Shown: piece after piece, positions 1 to 10,627 of the stretch
Position numbering within the stretch: position 1 is the stretch's first letter
Layout of the letters: every line of letters starts with the position of its first letter
NCBI GenBank assembly: GCA_019426215.1
Contig: CM033400.1
Coordinates: 21,684,568-21,748,567, forward strand
Direction of reading: 5' to 3'
Length of the DNA stretch: 64,000 nucleotides
From: Buddleja alternifolia
Lineage: Eukaryota > Streptophyta > Magnoliopsida > Lamiales > Scrophulariaceae
Made by a program: the position numbers and the translations under genes
Notes under the pieces: model-generated
Seen by the model: only the letters and a program-made list of their open reading frames with translations
Told to the model about the DNA's origin: nothing
Database searches by the model: none

Positions 1-660
1 GGTATTAGTGACATCACAATTAGTGATTTTAAACCATCATGCAGTAGCTTATAAACCATTATACATTAGCTTATAAACCATTATACGGTAAATACAATGG
101 TGATGTACAGTGTGTGATTAGTGACATACAATTAGTGATTTCAAACCATTATACAATATCTTATAAAAAACTATACAGTATGTTATAACACATTATACAG
201 TATCTTAGAACCCATTATACAGTGTGTGTTTATGCATCATACAGTTACAATCTTATAAACCATTATACAGTATCTTATAACCTAGTATACAGTATCATAT
301 AACCCATTATACATTAAATGCAATAGCTAATAAACATTATACAATAGCTAATTAATCCATTATACAGTAGCTAATAAACAAATATACACTAAATACAATG
401 GTGATATACAGTGTGTGATTAGTGACATATAATTAGTGATTTCAAACCATTATACAGTATCTTATAAATTATTATAGAGTATATTATAACACATTATACA
501 GTATCTTATAACCAATTATACAGTGTGTGTGTGTGTATACATCATACATTTACAAGCTTCTAAACCATTATACAGCATCTTATAACTCAGTATACAGTAT
601 CATATAACCCATTATATAGTGTGTGTTTATACATCATACAGTTACAATACACCAACTAAT
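1..660. repeat. AT-rich minisatellite with higher-order repeat
   Basis: Short units built on the words CCATTATACAGTATCTTATAA recur about every 20-30 bases. A longer unit is superimposed: GTGTGTGATTAGTGACATA occurs near 111 and again near 411, each followed by the same order of sub-units, so the higher-order period is about 300 bp. A third, partial start lies at the window edge (near 5). The array ends near 650. No coding capacity is seen. Confidence 0.85.
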
Positions 661-1272
661 TTAACAATATACAACATCTATTACACAAATATGCATATCA
701 AATCAACAAAAACACATTATTGGACCCCAATCAACAGCTAATTGACACAGCAAATCAACAAAAAACACTTTTTGTAACACAAAAAAGATGTCATTATCCA
801 GTATATGTTCGAACAACAACAGAAAATCGACTGTATATTTGGTTACCTATCATTCTGGGAGCGTTTTTCGACCTCATATTTGCTAAAAAAATTCGACTGT
901 ATTGCTTCTGTAATTTAGTATTTTTTGTGATGAGAATCGACTGATTGGAATGCGTTTTGTGGTGATAATCGAAGGAATTATAAGTTTAATATGCTTCTAT
1001 AATTTGATTGAGTTAATTTTGGCTATAAGTTGAGAGATTGTAGGGGAGATTTTGTGCGTTTCAATTTGAGAGATCTTAGAGAGATTCTGTGCCCTTTTTT
1101 TTTAATGTAGATGCTATATAATGACGTCATTTGACTATTATACCCCTAATCCAATTGGAATCAATTTTCTCATTTGTTTTTTGCTTCCTTTTTGGACTGT
1201 TGGATTTAATGGATCCAATGGTGTAGATTGGATCTTATATCTTATCTAATATAAGGTGTGTATTGGATCTTG

Positions 1273-1308
<36 letters not shown>

Positions 1309-1618
1309 TACGCAAACACACACCAACACACTTACCACAGATACAATATACAAACACCGAAATACACAATACATGCCCCCAAATACGAACATATATATAC
1401 ATAATTCTTTTTGTAACTAAAGGATGAAATCAAATGTGTAGATGAGAACTAAAAAGGAAGTAAACCCATTTTTACTGGAAATGGGCTAAATTTTTTATGA
1501 TTTAAGGGCTGGAGATTGTTTTAATGGTGAATAAGAATGAATTAGTGGGAATTAATTCTACATATGGTGATACTGTCAGATTTCAATTGAATAAAGGATC
1601 GATCTTTAATAATTTTAT
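661..1618. other. Intergenic stretch, no gene recognised
   Basis: AT-rich sequence without a recognisable gene. A 74-codon reading frame at 720-944 looks random in composition. A (TA)n microsatellite lies at about 1277-1303. A run of T at 1092-1100 could be the minus-strand poly(A) tail of the neighbouring LINE, but no matching target duplication was found, so the 3' limit of the LINE is unresolved within this stretch. Confidence 0.6.
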
Positions 1619-2224
1619 TTAGGTTTTCTGGGAGTGTAGCAACCATGAGTATTGGAGCCACAGAATGCTTCGACTATGAACACTTGTGATTACACGATTA
1701 ATGTCAGAAATAATAGATGAAACGAACGAGGAGTCTGTTTCAGGACTCCGAATTTTAGAAAGAACAAGAGCACAATCCCCATCCAAAATGATATTTTGCC
1801 AACCAAACCGAATTTCAAGTTCCATTGCCTCTCTAGCTGCAATTGCTTCAGCGTGTTCAGGATCGCTAATATCACCGAAAAATTTCGACAACCAACCCAC
1901 ACAACAACCATGATTATCCCTAGCTATTACTCCTGCTCCAACACCACATGGATTCTTCATCACAGAACCATCAAAATTTAATTTGATCACATTAATAGGA
2001 GGAGGGGTCCAAGTAGCCAGTGAACATTCAGGGGAAGGATTTTGCACAAATACAGCTTGAGCATTACGGAATGCTCCTAGAAAAGCCTTCGCCTGCCAGA
2101 CAATACTTCTTGGTTCAATTCTATCATTATCCCACACAACTTTGTTTCGAGCAGACCATATAGACCATGCAAGCACAAGAAACAAATGATAATTGGAAGA
2201 GTCCAAGCAACGAACCTTAATCAT
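1619..2224 (-). pseudogene. LINE ORF2 RNase H-like domain (RVT_3)
   Basis: C-terminal RNase H-like domain of plant LINE ORF2, expected to remove RNA from the RNA-DNA hybrid. The 201-residue open frame contains LNFDGSV (first catalytic Asp), HAEAIAAREAM (Glu) and ILDGDCALV (Asp) in the right order, so this part has kept its key residues. It is detached from the upstream zf-RVT piece by a frame change at about 2221, so it is part of a dead ORF2. It ends the coding part of the element. Confidence 0.85.
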
Positions 2225-3039
2225 GTTTCTGCGGAGTCATGCCAATGAGCCACAATATCCCATGGTAAATCCAAAAGAGACCAAATTTGGCGAGCCATGT
2301 CACACTCTAGGACAATGTGGACGTTGGTTTCAGTGTGCATTCTACAATAGGGACAAATATCGACTACTTGGCATCTACGATGAAGCAAATTAGATAGTGT
2401 CGGTAAGAATCCACGACACACACGCTAAGCAAAGACACGGTTCTTGTGAGGGACTTTGGTGCCCCAAATAAAACTCCAGTTCCTAGGCGAATCAGAGAAA
2501 CCTGAAGCATCAACAGAACCCAAGCCCCGAGCCACATGATACACACTTTTAATCGAGAAGATACCATTCTTAGAGTAGTGCCACATAAGTAAGTCATGAA
2601 TAGGGTGTCGAGCGAGAGGAATAGATAAAATGACATATTCACGTCCGAGGCCCAAAAAATTTGCCAAACCATCTGCGTGTTCCATGTACAAGTAGTAGGA
2701 TCAATCAAAGAAGCAACCGAAGCATTATAGCAGCATGTTTGGAGCAGTAATGACATGAAATGAAGTCGGACGAGGCAGCCTTTTATCCATCCAAATAGAA
2801 ACTGCATGACCAGAACCAATTCTCCATCTCAAACCCGCTGAAACCACCTCCCTAGCTCACAATATACTCGACCAAGAAAAGGATGGCCTAGAACCTTTTC
2901 GAGCCTTGGAAAAAGAACAATTGGGAAAGTATCTCGCCTTGAGTACCCGAGATAAGAGGGAGTTAGGAGATTTGACAAAGTGCCAAGCTTGTTTGGCTAA
3001 TAAAGCCCGATTAAATGTCCTTATGTCCCAAAAACCCAT
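2221..3039 (-). pseudogene. LINE ORF2 connection and zf-RVT remnant
   Basis: Segment between RT and RNase H in plant LINE ORF2. 3039-2857 reads GFWDIRTFNRALLAKQAWH, the usual post-RT motif. 2691-2425 reads DLLMWHYSKNGIFSIKSVYH followed by WGTKVPHKNRVFA. 2421-2221 carries CPYCRMHTETNVHIVLEC, the zf-RVT zinc-binding pattern. Frame changes separate each piece. The context between RT and RNase H supports the call. Confidence 0.8.
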
Positions 3040-3215
3040 ACCACCTTCACCCTTTTTAACACACAGAGCATGCCAAGCAATCCAATGTATTTTACGAGTA
3101 TCACTCGCACTCCACCAAAAGGACGCCGTTAGGGGTTCAATATCATGGACTAATTTTTCAGGTAGTCGAAATCATGGCATTGCATATGTGGGAATTGCCT
3201 GAATGATAGATTTTA

Positions 3216-4709
3216 TTAACATTTTATTAACACTTCACGGCCCGCTTGAGATAAATTTTTCTCTTTCCATCCTAATGCTCGCTTCCATACCCTCTCACCA
3301 ATATAATTAAAAACATCCATTTTATTCCGCCCTGTAACCGCTGGTAAGCCAAGATACACATTATGGCGATCCTTGACATGTACACCAAGGTGACTCGCCA
3401 GATACGAGCACACCGATCTTTCCAAACTTTGACTAAATACCACTGTAGATTTCTGTAAATTGATCATTTGTCCTGAGGCCTCCGCATATTTGTGTAAGAT
3501 GGAATTAATGCACTGGAAAGCCTCCAAAGTTGCTTGACAGAATGTCATAGTATCATCGGCAAACAATAAGTGTGATACTGATGGTGCTCCTCGATAAATT
3601 TTCACCCCTTTCAACACTCCCCTGTCTTCATTAGCTTGGATAAGTCAACTAAGAACATCTGCACAAAATAGAAACAAATAAGGCGAGAAGGGATCCCCTT
3701 TTTAGGATGAATAAACCCAAATTGTTCCCCATTAAAAAGATAAGAGTAAGTAATAGAAGAGATACATAGCATAATAAGGGAAACAAACCTATGACTAAAC
3801 CCAACTCTCAGAAGAATTCGTTTAAGAAAGTTCCATTCTACCCTGTCATACGCCTTACTCATATACAATTTTGATGCTGCAAAGCCTTTTTTGCCTGAGC
3901 TCTTAGTATTCAGATAATGGTTTAACTCTAAGGCAACAAGGACATTATCAGTAATTAGACGACCCAGAATAAAGGCTGATTGTGAATGAGATATAAGACC
4001 ATGTAAAAGAGGCTTAATACGATTTGCTATAGACTTCAAAGTCAATTTATAAAGTACATTACATAGACTAATAGGCCTAAACCGAGTAATAAGTTCCGAA
4101 GAATCACATTTTGGAATAAGAACAATATGTGTAAACTTAAAATCGGGAATGCAGGTGTGATTATTAAGGATAGCTAAGACAGCCCGAGTGATGTCCTGGC
4201 CAATGATATGCCAGAATTTTTGGTAAAAACTAGGAGACATACTGTCAAGCCCCTTGGGAAGTTAACGAAGACATAGATGATAGAGATTTGGTTACCTCGT
4301 CTGACGTAAACTCTCGTTCCAATTCCATATTCATCTCAGTTGTCACTCACGGTTTCACCACTTCCAGTATCGAATCAATAGCTTGTACAGATGGATTATC
4401 ATATGAGAAAATATGAGAGAAATAACGATCAACAATGCCTTGAATGTCCGCTTTTGAAAATGTCCAGTTACCAGTCTCATCACGAAGCTTTCCTATCAAG
4501 TTCTTTTTATGTCTGCTCGTGGCCCGAGAATGGAAATAAAAAGTATTTTTATCAACGTGAGCTAGCCAATTTGATTTACATCTCTGTTTCCATTTTATCT
4601 TTTCATCCGCAAGTAAGCCCTCTAATTCTGATCGTATGTGTTCTTCCTCCTTCTTTGAATCAGATAAAGTTTCTGAAGTTCGTAGAGCCCCGAGTTTTGA
4701 TTCAAGCAT
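3216..4709 (-). pseudogene. LINE ORF2 reverse transcriptase remnant
   Basis: Reverse transcriptase core of the LINE. 4709-4347 is the linker before RT, with the residues KWKQRCKSNWLAHVDKNTFYFH seen in plant L1 proteins. 4240-3611 carries IVLIPKC, RPISLCNVLYKL and KAYDRVEW, the fingers and palm motifs. 3617-3216 carries the catalytic box as LLFADDTM (residues 17-24 of that frame), so the two palm aspartates are still present. Three open pieces in different frames show at least two frame changes plus stops. The downstream piece at 3039-2857 continues the connection region. Confidence 0.88.
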
Positions 4710-4781
4710 TTTAATTTGGTTCGGGATGTTGTCAAACTTATGCCGACTCCAATCTAAGAGACCAACACGACAATCGGATAA

Positions 4782-5483
4782 TTATTGCCAAACATGTTGT
4801 TGTGGCTCGGTCAAACTTGCCTCACGCCAAGCTTCATCAATAACCTTTTCAAGTTCATTAGAACAGATCCATCTTGCCTCAAATCTAAACGGCTTAATCC
4901 TACGTTTGGAGAAATTGCATTGATCCTGTGAGGGTAATGTTTCTTTAATAATTACGGGGCAGCGATCCGAACAAATGAGAGGTAGATGAACTGCTCGATG
5001 GTAAGCAAATCGACCACTCCAGCTTGAAGAGGCGCAAGCTCGGTCAAGGCGACATTTTACTTTGTAAGGAGGATTTCGACCATTACACCAGGTGAATTTA
5101 TTCCCCTTAAAGCCAATATCTGTTAACCCCGATTCATGCAAGGCCTGTCTAAAATCGAGCATCTGCCACATAGGTCGAGCACGATTACTTAAGTGTTCGT
5201 GACCAAAAAGAACTTGATTGTAATCCCCCGCCACCAGCCACGGTTTATTCGACCTCTTACTAAGCTTAATTAACAGATCGCAAGTCTCTTTTCATTTGGC
5301 GGTATCAGGCTCCCTGTAAAAACCGGTGAATCTCCAAGATTGTTGTAAGTTCGATGGATTTACAAGAACATCTATGTGATTATTCGAAAAGCTCATGAAA
5401 AGAACATTAGTAGACTTGGACCATAATAAAGCTAAGCCTCCGCTAAGACCAATACAATCTACATTAACACCATATAAATCCAA
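4782..5483 (-). pseudogene. LINE ORF2 endonuclease domain remnant
   Basis: Apurinic-like endonuclease of LINE ORF2, which nicks target DNA to prime reverse transcription. Two open pieces are seen. 5483-5292 holds the GLSGGLALLWSKS segment typical of plant copies. 5234-4782 holds GDYNQVL (the GDFN/GDYN motif) and, near its middle, SDRCPV where active copies have SDH, so a probable catalytic or structural histidine is lost. A stop or frame change separates the pieces. The N-terminal part of the domain is not recognisable upstream of 5483. Confidence 0.82.
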
Positions 5484-6244
5484 GCGCCGCTTTAGTAATT
5501 CAGTTTTTGGTCAATTGCACTTGGTTTCTGAAAGGCAAACCAAGGAGGGGCTATGCTCTCGGATAAGGTCTCCGAGGTGACGGAACTTCCAGGGTCCCCC
5601 TAAACCCTGGTAGTTCCAAACAAAAGTACTCACGGTGATTGCCTGCCGATAGAAAAACATCCTCATCACGTAAAACTAATGTACCTTCCAGGCGTTTTTG
5701 ATTTCGGACCAATATAGCATTCTGCTCGACCCCTAAATCTGGAAAAGATCATTTCCTGCCTATCATTAAATAACGGTGGTTAGCTTCCTCACAATCCGAC
5801 GCAAATGATTCTTTGGTGGGCGTCTGGGACTACGTTTGATAGGAGTAGTGTGAGTAGAGCGTAATGACATCTCCGTCCGATTTTCACATATAAAAGGGCT
5901 AATAGCAATAACATTTGTTTCTTCTGCCATAAAAGACGATTCCCATGGTGATATTCCTAATCATTATTCCATGTCATGGAAGTTTAAAGATGGATGCCCA
6001 GCGGGTTCAACAACCAATATATCATCACCAGGAACTTCATGAGTAGAGGGAATAACATTAGGATTATTACCAATGGGTTGAGAAGAGGCAAAAAATGCTG
6101 GAATATCGCTATTAGTTAAAGGATATGGTGGGTGAGATGGAGGTGCTGCTGGAATTACAGGGGAAGGTTAAGCCATATTCATGTCCAAAATCCCTATGTC
6201 TGGCTGTAGTGGAACATAAGTAGCAAAGTGAGCGCATTCATGAA

Positions 6245-6908
6245 AGAGAAAACGATGTGAAACACTGGATTGCCCTCGGTAATTATATAAGGGGGCCCGG
6301 AGTCATGCACCAAATGGAGTGTTATCGTCGGGATCCTTGAAATCTATAGAATAGCGTAATAGGCAGCCCTTTTCAAGATGTCCAATCATACCGCACAGAT
6401 AACAAAAATTCGAAAGTCATTCATATTGAAAGGTAACGATATGTGATTCACCAATAGACGCATAAAGTTTTAGAACCCGCTTTAGAGGCTTAGTAATATC
6501 AATTTCAGTAGTCACCTTTAATGTTGAGCTCCAAGAGATAGCATTCTCATCCAATTGTTTATCGTTGAATTTACCAAGAGTATTTCCGATAAAGATCGCT
6601 ATGTCACGAGTCATCATTTTCAAAGGGAGATCGAGAATATGAACTCAAAATACACACAAATCCAAGGGCCTAGTAGATGAATTATCACTGTCATTCACAT
6701 CCGCCAAAACGATTAAATTCTTATCAAAGTGCCATGGCCCTTCATCAAGGGCTCGCTCTCGATCAACTTCATGATTGAAGACAAGAACAAACCGTTCCGC
6801 CAAAATTTTGCGAACTGTTAGTCCCTTGAGAGGATGAACAATTCGAGTAATGGTATTTTTGAATGCTTCAAAATTATAAGGCCTTAATGTCAATACCCTC
6901 CCACCCAA
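6245..6908 (-). pseudogene. LINE ORF1 remnant (DUF4283-like + CCHC)
   Basis: Nucleic-acid-binding ORF1 protein of a plant LINE, expected to coat the element RNA. The open part at 6908-6645 has the family's pattern of aromatic and charged residues ending in an ERALDEGPWHFDKNLIVL-type segment, typical of DUF4283. The open part at 6623-6417 continues the domain. Just beyond its stop (about 6415-6360) the minus strand reads a CYLCGMIGHLEKGC zinc knuckle with C-x2-C-x4-H-x4-C spacing. At least two interruptions separate these parts. The start is taken as the ATG at 6908, which opens on MGGRVLTLRPYNFEAF. About 700 bases of non-coding leader lie upstream. Confidence 0.8.
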
Positions 6909-7609
6909 TACCAGTTCGTGATGCTTAAATTCCCATGACAGAGATTATCCGATAACATAACTTCTTCATCTGAGGATATAGCCAAAGATCGTTGAAATCT
7001 TTCTATTTCTCTATCCACAGCAAGCAAGACAACGTTACAATAATTTTGTGGAAGAAAATGGAAGAGTGAAAATGGTCAGAGACGTCCACTATAGATCTGA
7101 GAAACCTGAAATGGAGGAACAAAACCACATCAAAAACGAACAAAGAAAGAACAAAAAACAAGAAAACTGAAAGAAAGACACGACTGGAGAACGAGAAAAA
7201 AGACTAAAAAGAGATAAACACCTAAGGAGAAAAGATGAAAGTTGTAGCAGGGAGTAGAAAAACTTGATTATAAACAAAGTTGTCTTTACGAACATATCCA
7301 GAATCCAAAAATTTCAAGCCCTTGTAATCGAATTGAGACCAGCATATAACAAGTGAATGTCTTCCAGAAACGAGATAACAAATAACTCACACCCCATTGG
7401 ATATCCTAATAGCCGTAACCTAGATCAAATATGGAGAAGTAAAAGTGAAGAAATCTGTGAACTTCCATTGAGGAAGATTAAGAAACCGTCATAACCACTA
7501 TGGAGCGAAAAGACGGAAGTATCTCCCAAACTACCTTCAATTTATTTGTTTGAAAAAATATATACTGTTAATGGAAAAATGGTTATTCCAGCAAAAGAGC
7601 ACCTAAAAT

Positions 7610-7786
7610 GACATATTTGCCCCTAAAAAAGGTATATGCATGACATGTGACAGAATTCCAGCGGACTGTTATAATAAATATTGTAAAACCCATAAAGTTA
7701 AGGAGGTTAAGTGCAAAAAAAAGTAGTTTTTCTAAAAAATTACAAAAATACGCGTAGTTTGGAGGGTTTAATGTTTTTATCCCTAT
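7610..7786 (+). repeat. Lone MITE-like arm related to 11230-11412
   Basis: The sequence resembles the right arm of the MITE at 10669-11412: it has the same run of features (ATGACATATTTGCCCCTAAAA, a purine-rich middle, then GGAGGGTTTAATGTTTTTATCC at the outer end). No opposite arm was found on the left, where the degenerate LINE lies. It may be a truncated relative of the MITE family. Confidence 0.4.
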
Positions 7787-8022
7787 TTATTATGTATAGG
7801 TTTATACTTTTATGCTTAAAATGTTAGGTCACTTTTATAATGTTAGACTTCTTGGACTTTGTTTAATTTTTTTGTATAATTTAGGGCACAAATATATGTA
7901 TATACATAATATATATGTATAGTCGTATCCTTGACGTGTCGTTTCCTAAAAAATAAAAAAACAATTATGTTAACGTGTCCATATCGTATCGTATTCATGT
8001 CCGTGCATCCTAGCTAACCAAT
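7787..8022. other. Spacer, no gene seen
   Basis: AT-rich spacer between the LINE or MITE arm and the solo LTR. Nothing recognisable apart from short TA-rich runs near 7895-7920 and 8021-8028. Confidence 0.6.
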
Positions 8023-8027
8023 ATATA

Positions 8028-9796
8028 TGATAGTATTAGGTGCCAAACGAGCCATTTATTGGCTTGCTTAAATATTTGTAAACACTATGACAGTCTTGTT
8101 TTATGGATATATTAAACCTCGTTTGGCATTGTCTTTATCCTAATCGCTTTTATAGCATAGATAAAGATCCTTTGGATTACATGAAGCTAGGGGAGTAGTC
8201 GCGCAAACAATGGAATACTCTCGAAGGCAGCAATCCTAAACCCTGTTCCAAGTTATAGTGAGATAAGGGATATCACAGTCTCGCCAAGACTTGTCTGTGT
8301 ATGTTATTCTCAAAAGGGAGAGTGTCTTGTTCCTTAGACAGTGGGGTGTCGGGTCAATGCATATACAAAGAATCATACTTAAGGAGAGTATGGAATTGAA
8401 CAACCCGCCAAGGACACCTTGTTGGTTTTGTGTCGAACTTGGAGTCTTTCGGTTTCGAAGTGTGAGGTTAATCCTATGACCTGATATATCATGTCTGAGA
8501 AGGATACTACTCATTATGCTTAGATGTGCACGTGCACTCCAGAAGAGTCATACGACAGCGTATGTTGGGTATAGCATGGTGGTATTGCGGACCAGGTGAC
8601 ATTAGATATGGGATTCATCCAGGGTGGCACACCCGGTATTTCCTATGCTATTGCGAGAATCTAAATGATCGATGAAAGCCTCTGATCAGAGCAGGTGTCT
8701 TATAAGGGGGATTGGTGGTTCCTACTTAGAAGACTGGATCATTAGATATCACAACACAGTCATAGCTTCTAAGGTTATTAGGGTTTAGAACGTCGCCAAA
8801 CTCTAGATCATGGATGGGAAAAAGATGAAGGGATTCAACTCACATGAAGATCGTAACCTGGATAGATTTTGTTTCCTATTATTAACATTTAAGAAGTCGT
8901 GGGGATGTTGCTAGACATCGATCCACGACCAATGGGTGCCTTGGATTAATTTGGTGAAATTAATTCAAGGTCTAATTTAATTATTTGGATAATTAATCTA
9001 GCCTATGGGAAAACACTTATTACTAGCTTGTTAATGAGCCTAAGGGGTTACATACTTAACTTAGTGTAGTACCTATTGGCTAAGTTAATTCTATGAGAAT
9101 TAATAGAGAAATTAATTAATTAAAATTAATTACTTTAGGAAAGAATTAAAATTAATTAAATGGTCTTAATTAATTGTAATCTCTAATATAATGTGATATT
9201 AAATTAATTGGGAGACAAAGTAATTAGTGAACTAATTAATTAAATGAGAAAAGATTAATTAAGTGGGGCTTAATTAATTATTTGGGTTAAAGTTTATTTA
9301 ATAAAGTCAATGGACTTTTGAAAATTAAATTGATTTAGCCCCACTTTTAATTAAAAGAGAAAAAGAAAACAAGGCCCACTAGGTCCAGAGAAGACCTAGT
9401 GGGTGTCCACTTTAAGGGGAAGAGATTCCAATCTCTTCCCCTTGTAGTATTACGCGCCTCCTTGCAGAAAAGTGGGGCAAATATTTTTCTCTTGTCTTCT
9501 TGTCTCTATACTAGAAAGAAATCCTACCTTTCACTCAATAAGCCAAAAGTTTGTCATTTTCTAGGTTAGCATTGATAAGGTGTACAAGCTAATGTGTAGA
9601 TACACATGGAGGTGCTAATTTAAGCACTAAAAGTAGGATATATTTGTTGAGTTTCTTCTATAAGGTAAACACAAATAGTCCTTTATTATTATTTTGATGA
9701 ATCCGATGGTATCATATCGACCTAACCTGTTTAGGGGATGCGTTTTTAAATTATTTTTCATTTCCACTGCGCTCATCCCCAGGGCGATTTCTAACA
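8028..9796 (+). repeat. Solo copia-type LTR, 1769 bp, with TSD
   Basis: Starts TGATAGTATTAGGTGCC and ends GGGCGATTTCTAACA. The 5 bases ATATA flank it exactly on both sides (8023-8027 and 9797-9801). No primer site follows the right end, so this is a solo LTR left by LTR-LTR recombination. The end (TTTCCACTGCGCTCATCCCCAGGGCGATTT) is like the 3' ends of plant copia LTRs. A second copy of the family begins at 62669. Two perfect hairpins lie at 9374-9403 and 9414-9443. The target duplication is low in complexity, so it is weaker proof than the others in the window. Confidence 0.85.
9374..9443 (+). promoter_or_regulatory. Two consecutive perfect hairpins inside solo LTR
   Basis: CCCACTAGGTC at 9374-9384 pairs with GACCTAGTGGG at 9393-9403 around an 8-base loop. 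Immediately downstream AAGGGGAAGAGATT (9414-9427) pairs with AATCTCTTCCCCTT (9430-9443) around two bases. Both stems are perfect although the LTR is old enough to be solo. They would form in the RNA near the R/U5 part; a role in 3' end formation or packaging is a guess. Confidence 0.6.
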
Positions 9797-9801
9797 ATAT
9801 A

Positions 9802-10622
9802 TTGTTAAAAATCATACACACAATAATATTAATACTCCACAAATGACTATAATAGCTCCAAACTTAATTTTTGTACTTGAATATGGAAATACCCTCGGAT
9901 CTCAAAAGTACTATTGTATACAATCAAAACAAACCTCTATCACATTACAAATATTTCTTCACTACTTTAAATCAAAGCCAAATAATTAAAATATAAATCC
10001 ACAAAAACACATAATTATTTAAAATGTTGATATCATCTACAAAATAAAGAAATATCATATAAATTCGATAATGATAATTATAATATAAACCAGAAAAATT
10101 AAATATTAAATTCAATAATTCACTTCACTTACTCTATATTAGTGCCCATTAGTCAACTTTATCTTTTTTCCCGAGCAATAAATTTAATTTATCAACACAG
10201 TACGCATAAAGAAGTAATATAAATTAGTCATTGCTCATATATATATATATATAAAATAATAATAATTTTACAATAGCAACCTTTTCATGCACCATAATGC
10301 AAATAGAAAATATTTCATATTGGAATACACGAAAGATTAAAAAGATTTGTTAAAGGATCTTGATGAATAATTTTATACTTGTATAAAAATATATTTCTTA
10401 TAGCATTATGCTATTAAAATATGCAACATTTTGAGAAAATTATTTAGATAAAATAAAAAATTATATACCAAGTATAAAAAAGATTTGCTGGTATTGTGGC
10501 ATAAATGATGGTAAAAGAAAAATTATGAAGTAAAAAGTTAGCTCGTATTTAATAATGGGTATTTTTGTCATTTTCTTAGAGAGATGAATAAAAGTGGAGT
10601 TCCTATAGTAATTTTTGGAGGT
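9802..10622. other. AT-rich spacer, no gene seen
   Basis: Very AT-rich DNA between two solo LTRs. A 71-codon minus frame at 9627-9842 overlaps the LTR end and is not coding in character. A (TA)n run lies near 10236-10252. Nothing else recognised. Confidence 0.6.
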
Positions 10623-10627
10623 TCAAT

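Larger units (their letters stand above)
1619..7540 (-). mobile_element. Degenerate L1-type LINE (non-LTR retrotransposon)
   Basis: Read on the minus strand the order is ORF1 (DUF4283-like domain and CCHC knuckle, 6908-6245), then ORF2 with AP-like endonuclease (5483-4782), reverse transcriptase (4709-3216), zf-RVT-like region (2691-2221) and a type I RNase H domain (2224-1619). This is the standard layout of plant L1 LINEs that carry a C-terminal RNase H. Every domain is split by stops or frame changes, so the copy is dead. The 5' limit near 7540 is set only by where the leader-like sequence gives way to unrelated AT-rich DNA, and the 3' limit is uncertain. Confidence 0.88.

Noticed and set aside
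720..944. 74-codon frame between the minisatellite and the LINE
   Set aside because: Random-looking composition, no motif and no flanking gene signals.
7089..7295. Small hydrophobic protein on the minus strand
   Set aside because: Composition follows the A-rich leader of the LINE (Phe, Leu and Ser from TTT/TTC/TCT); no support.
1092..7540. LINE target duplication around a T-run at 1092-1100
   Set aside because: No matching sequence was found near 7540, so the 3' end and target site were left open.
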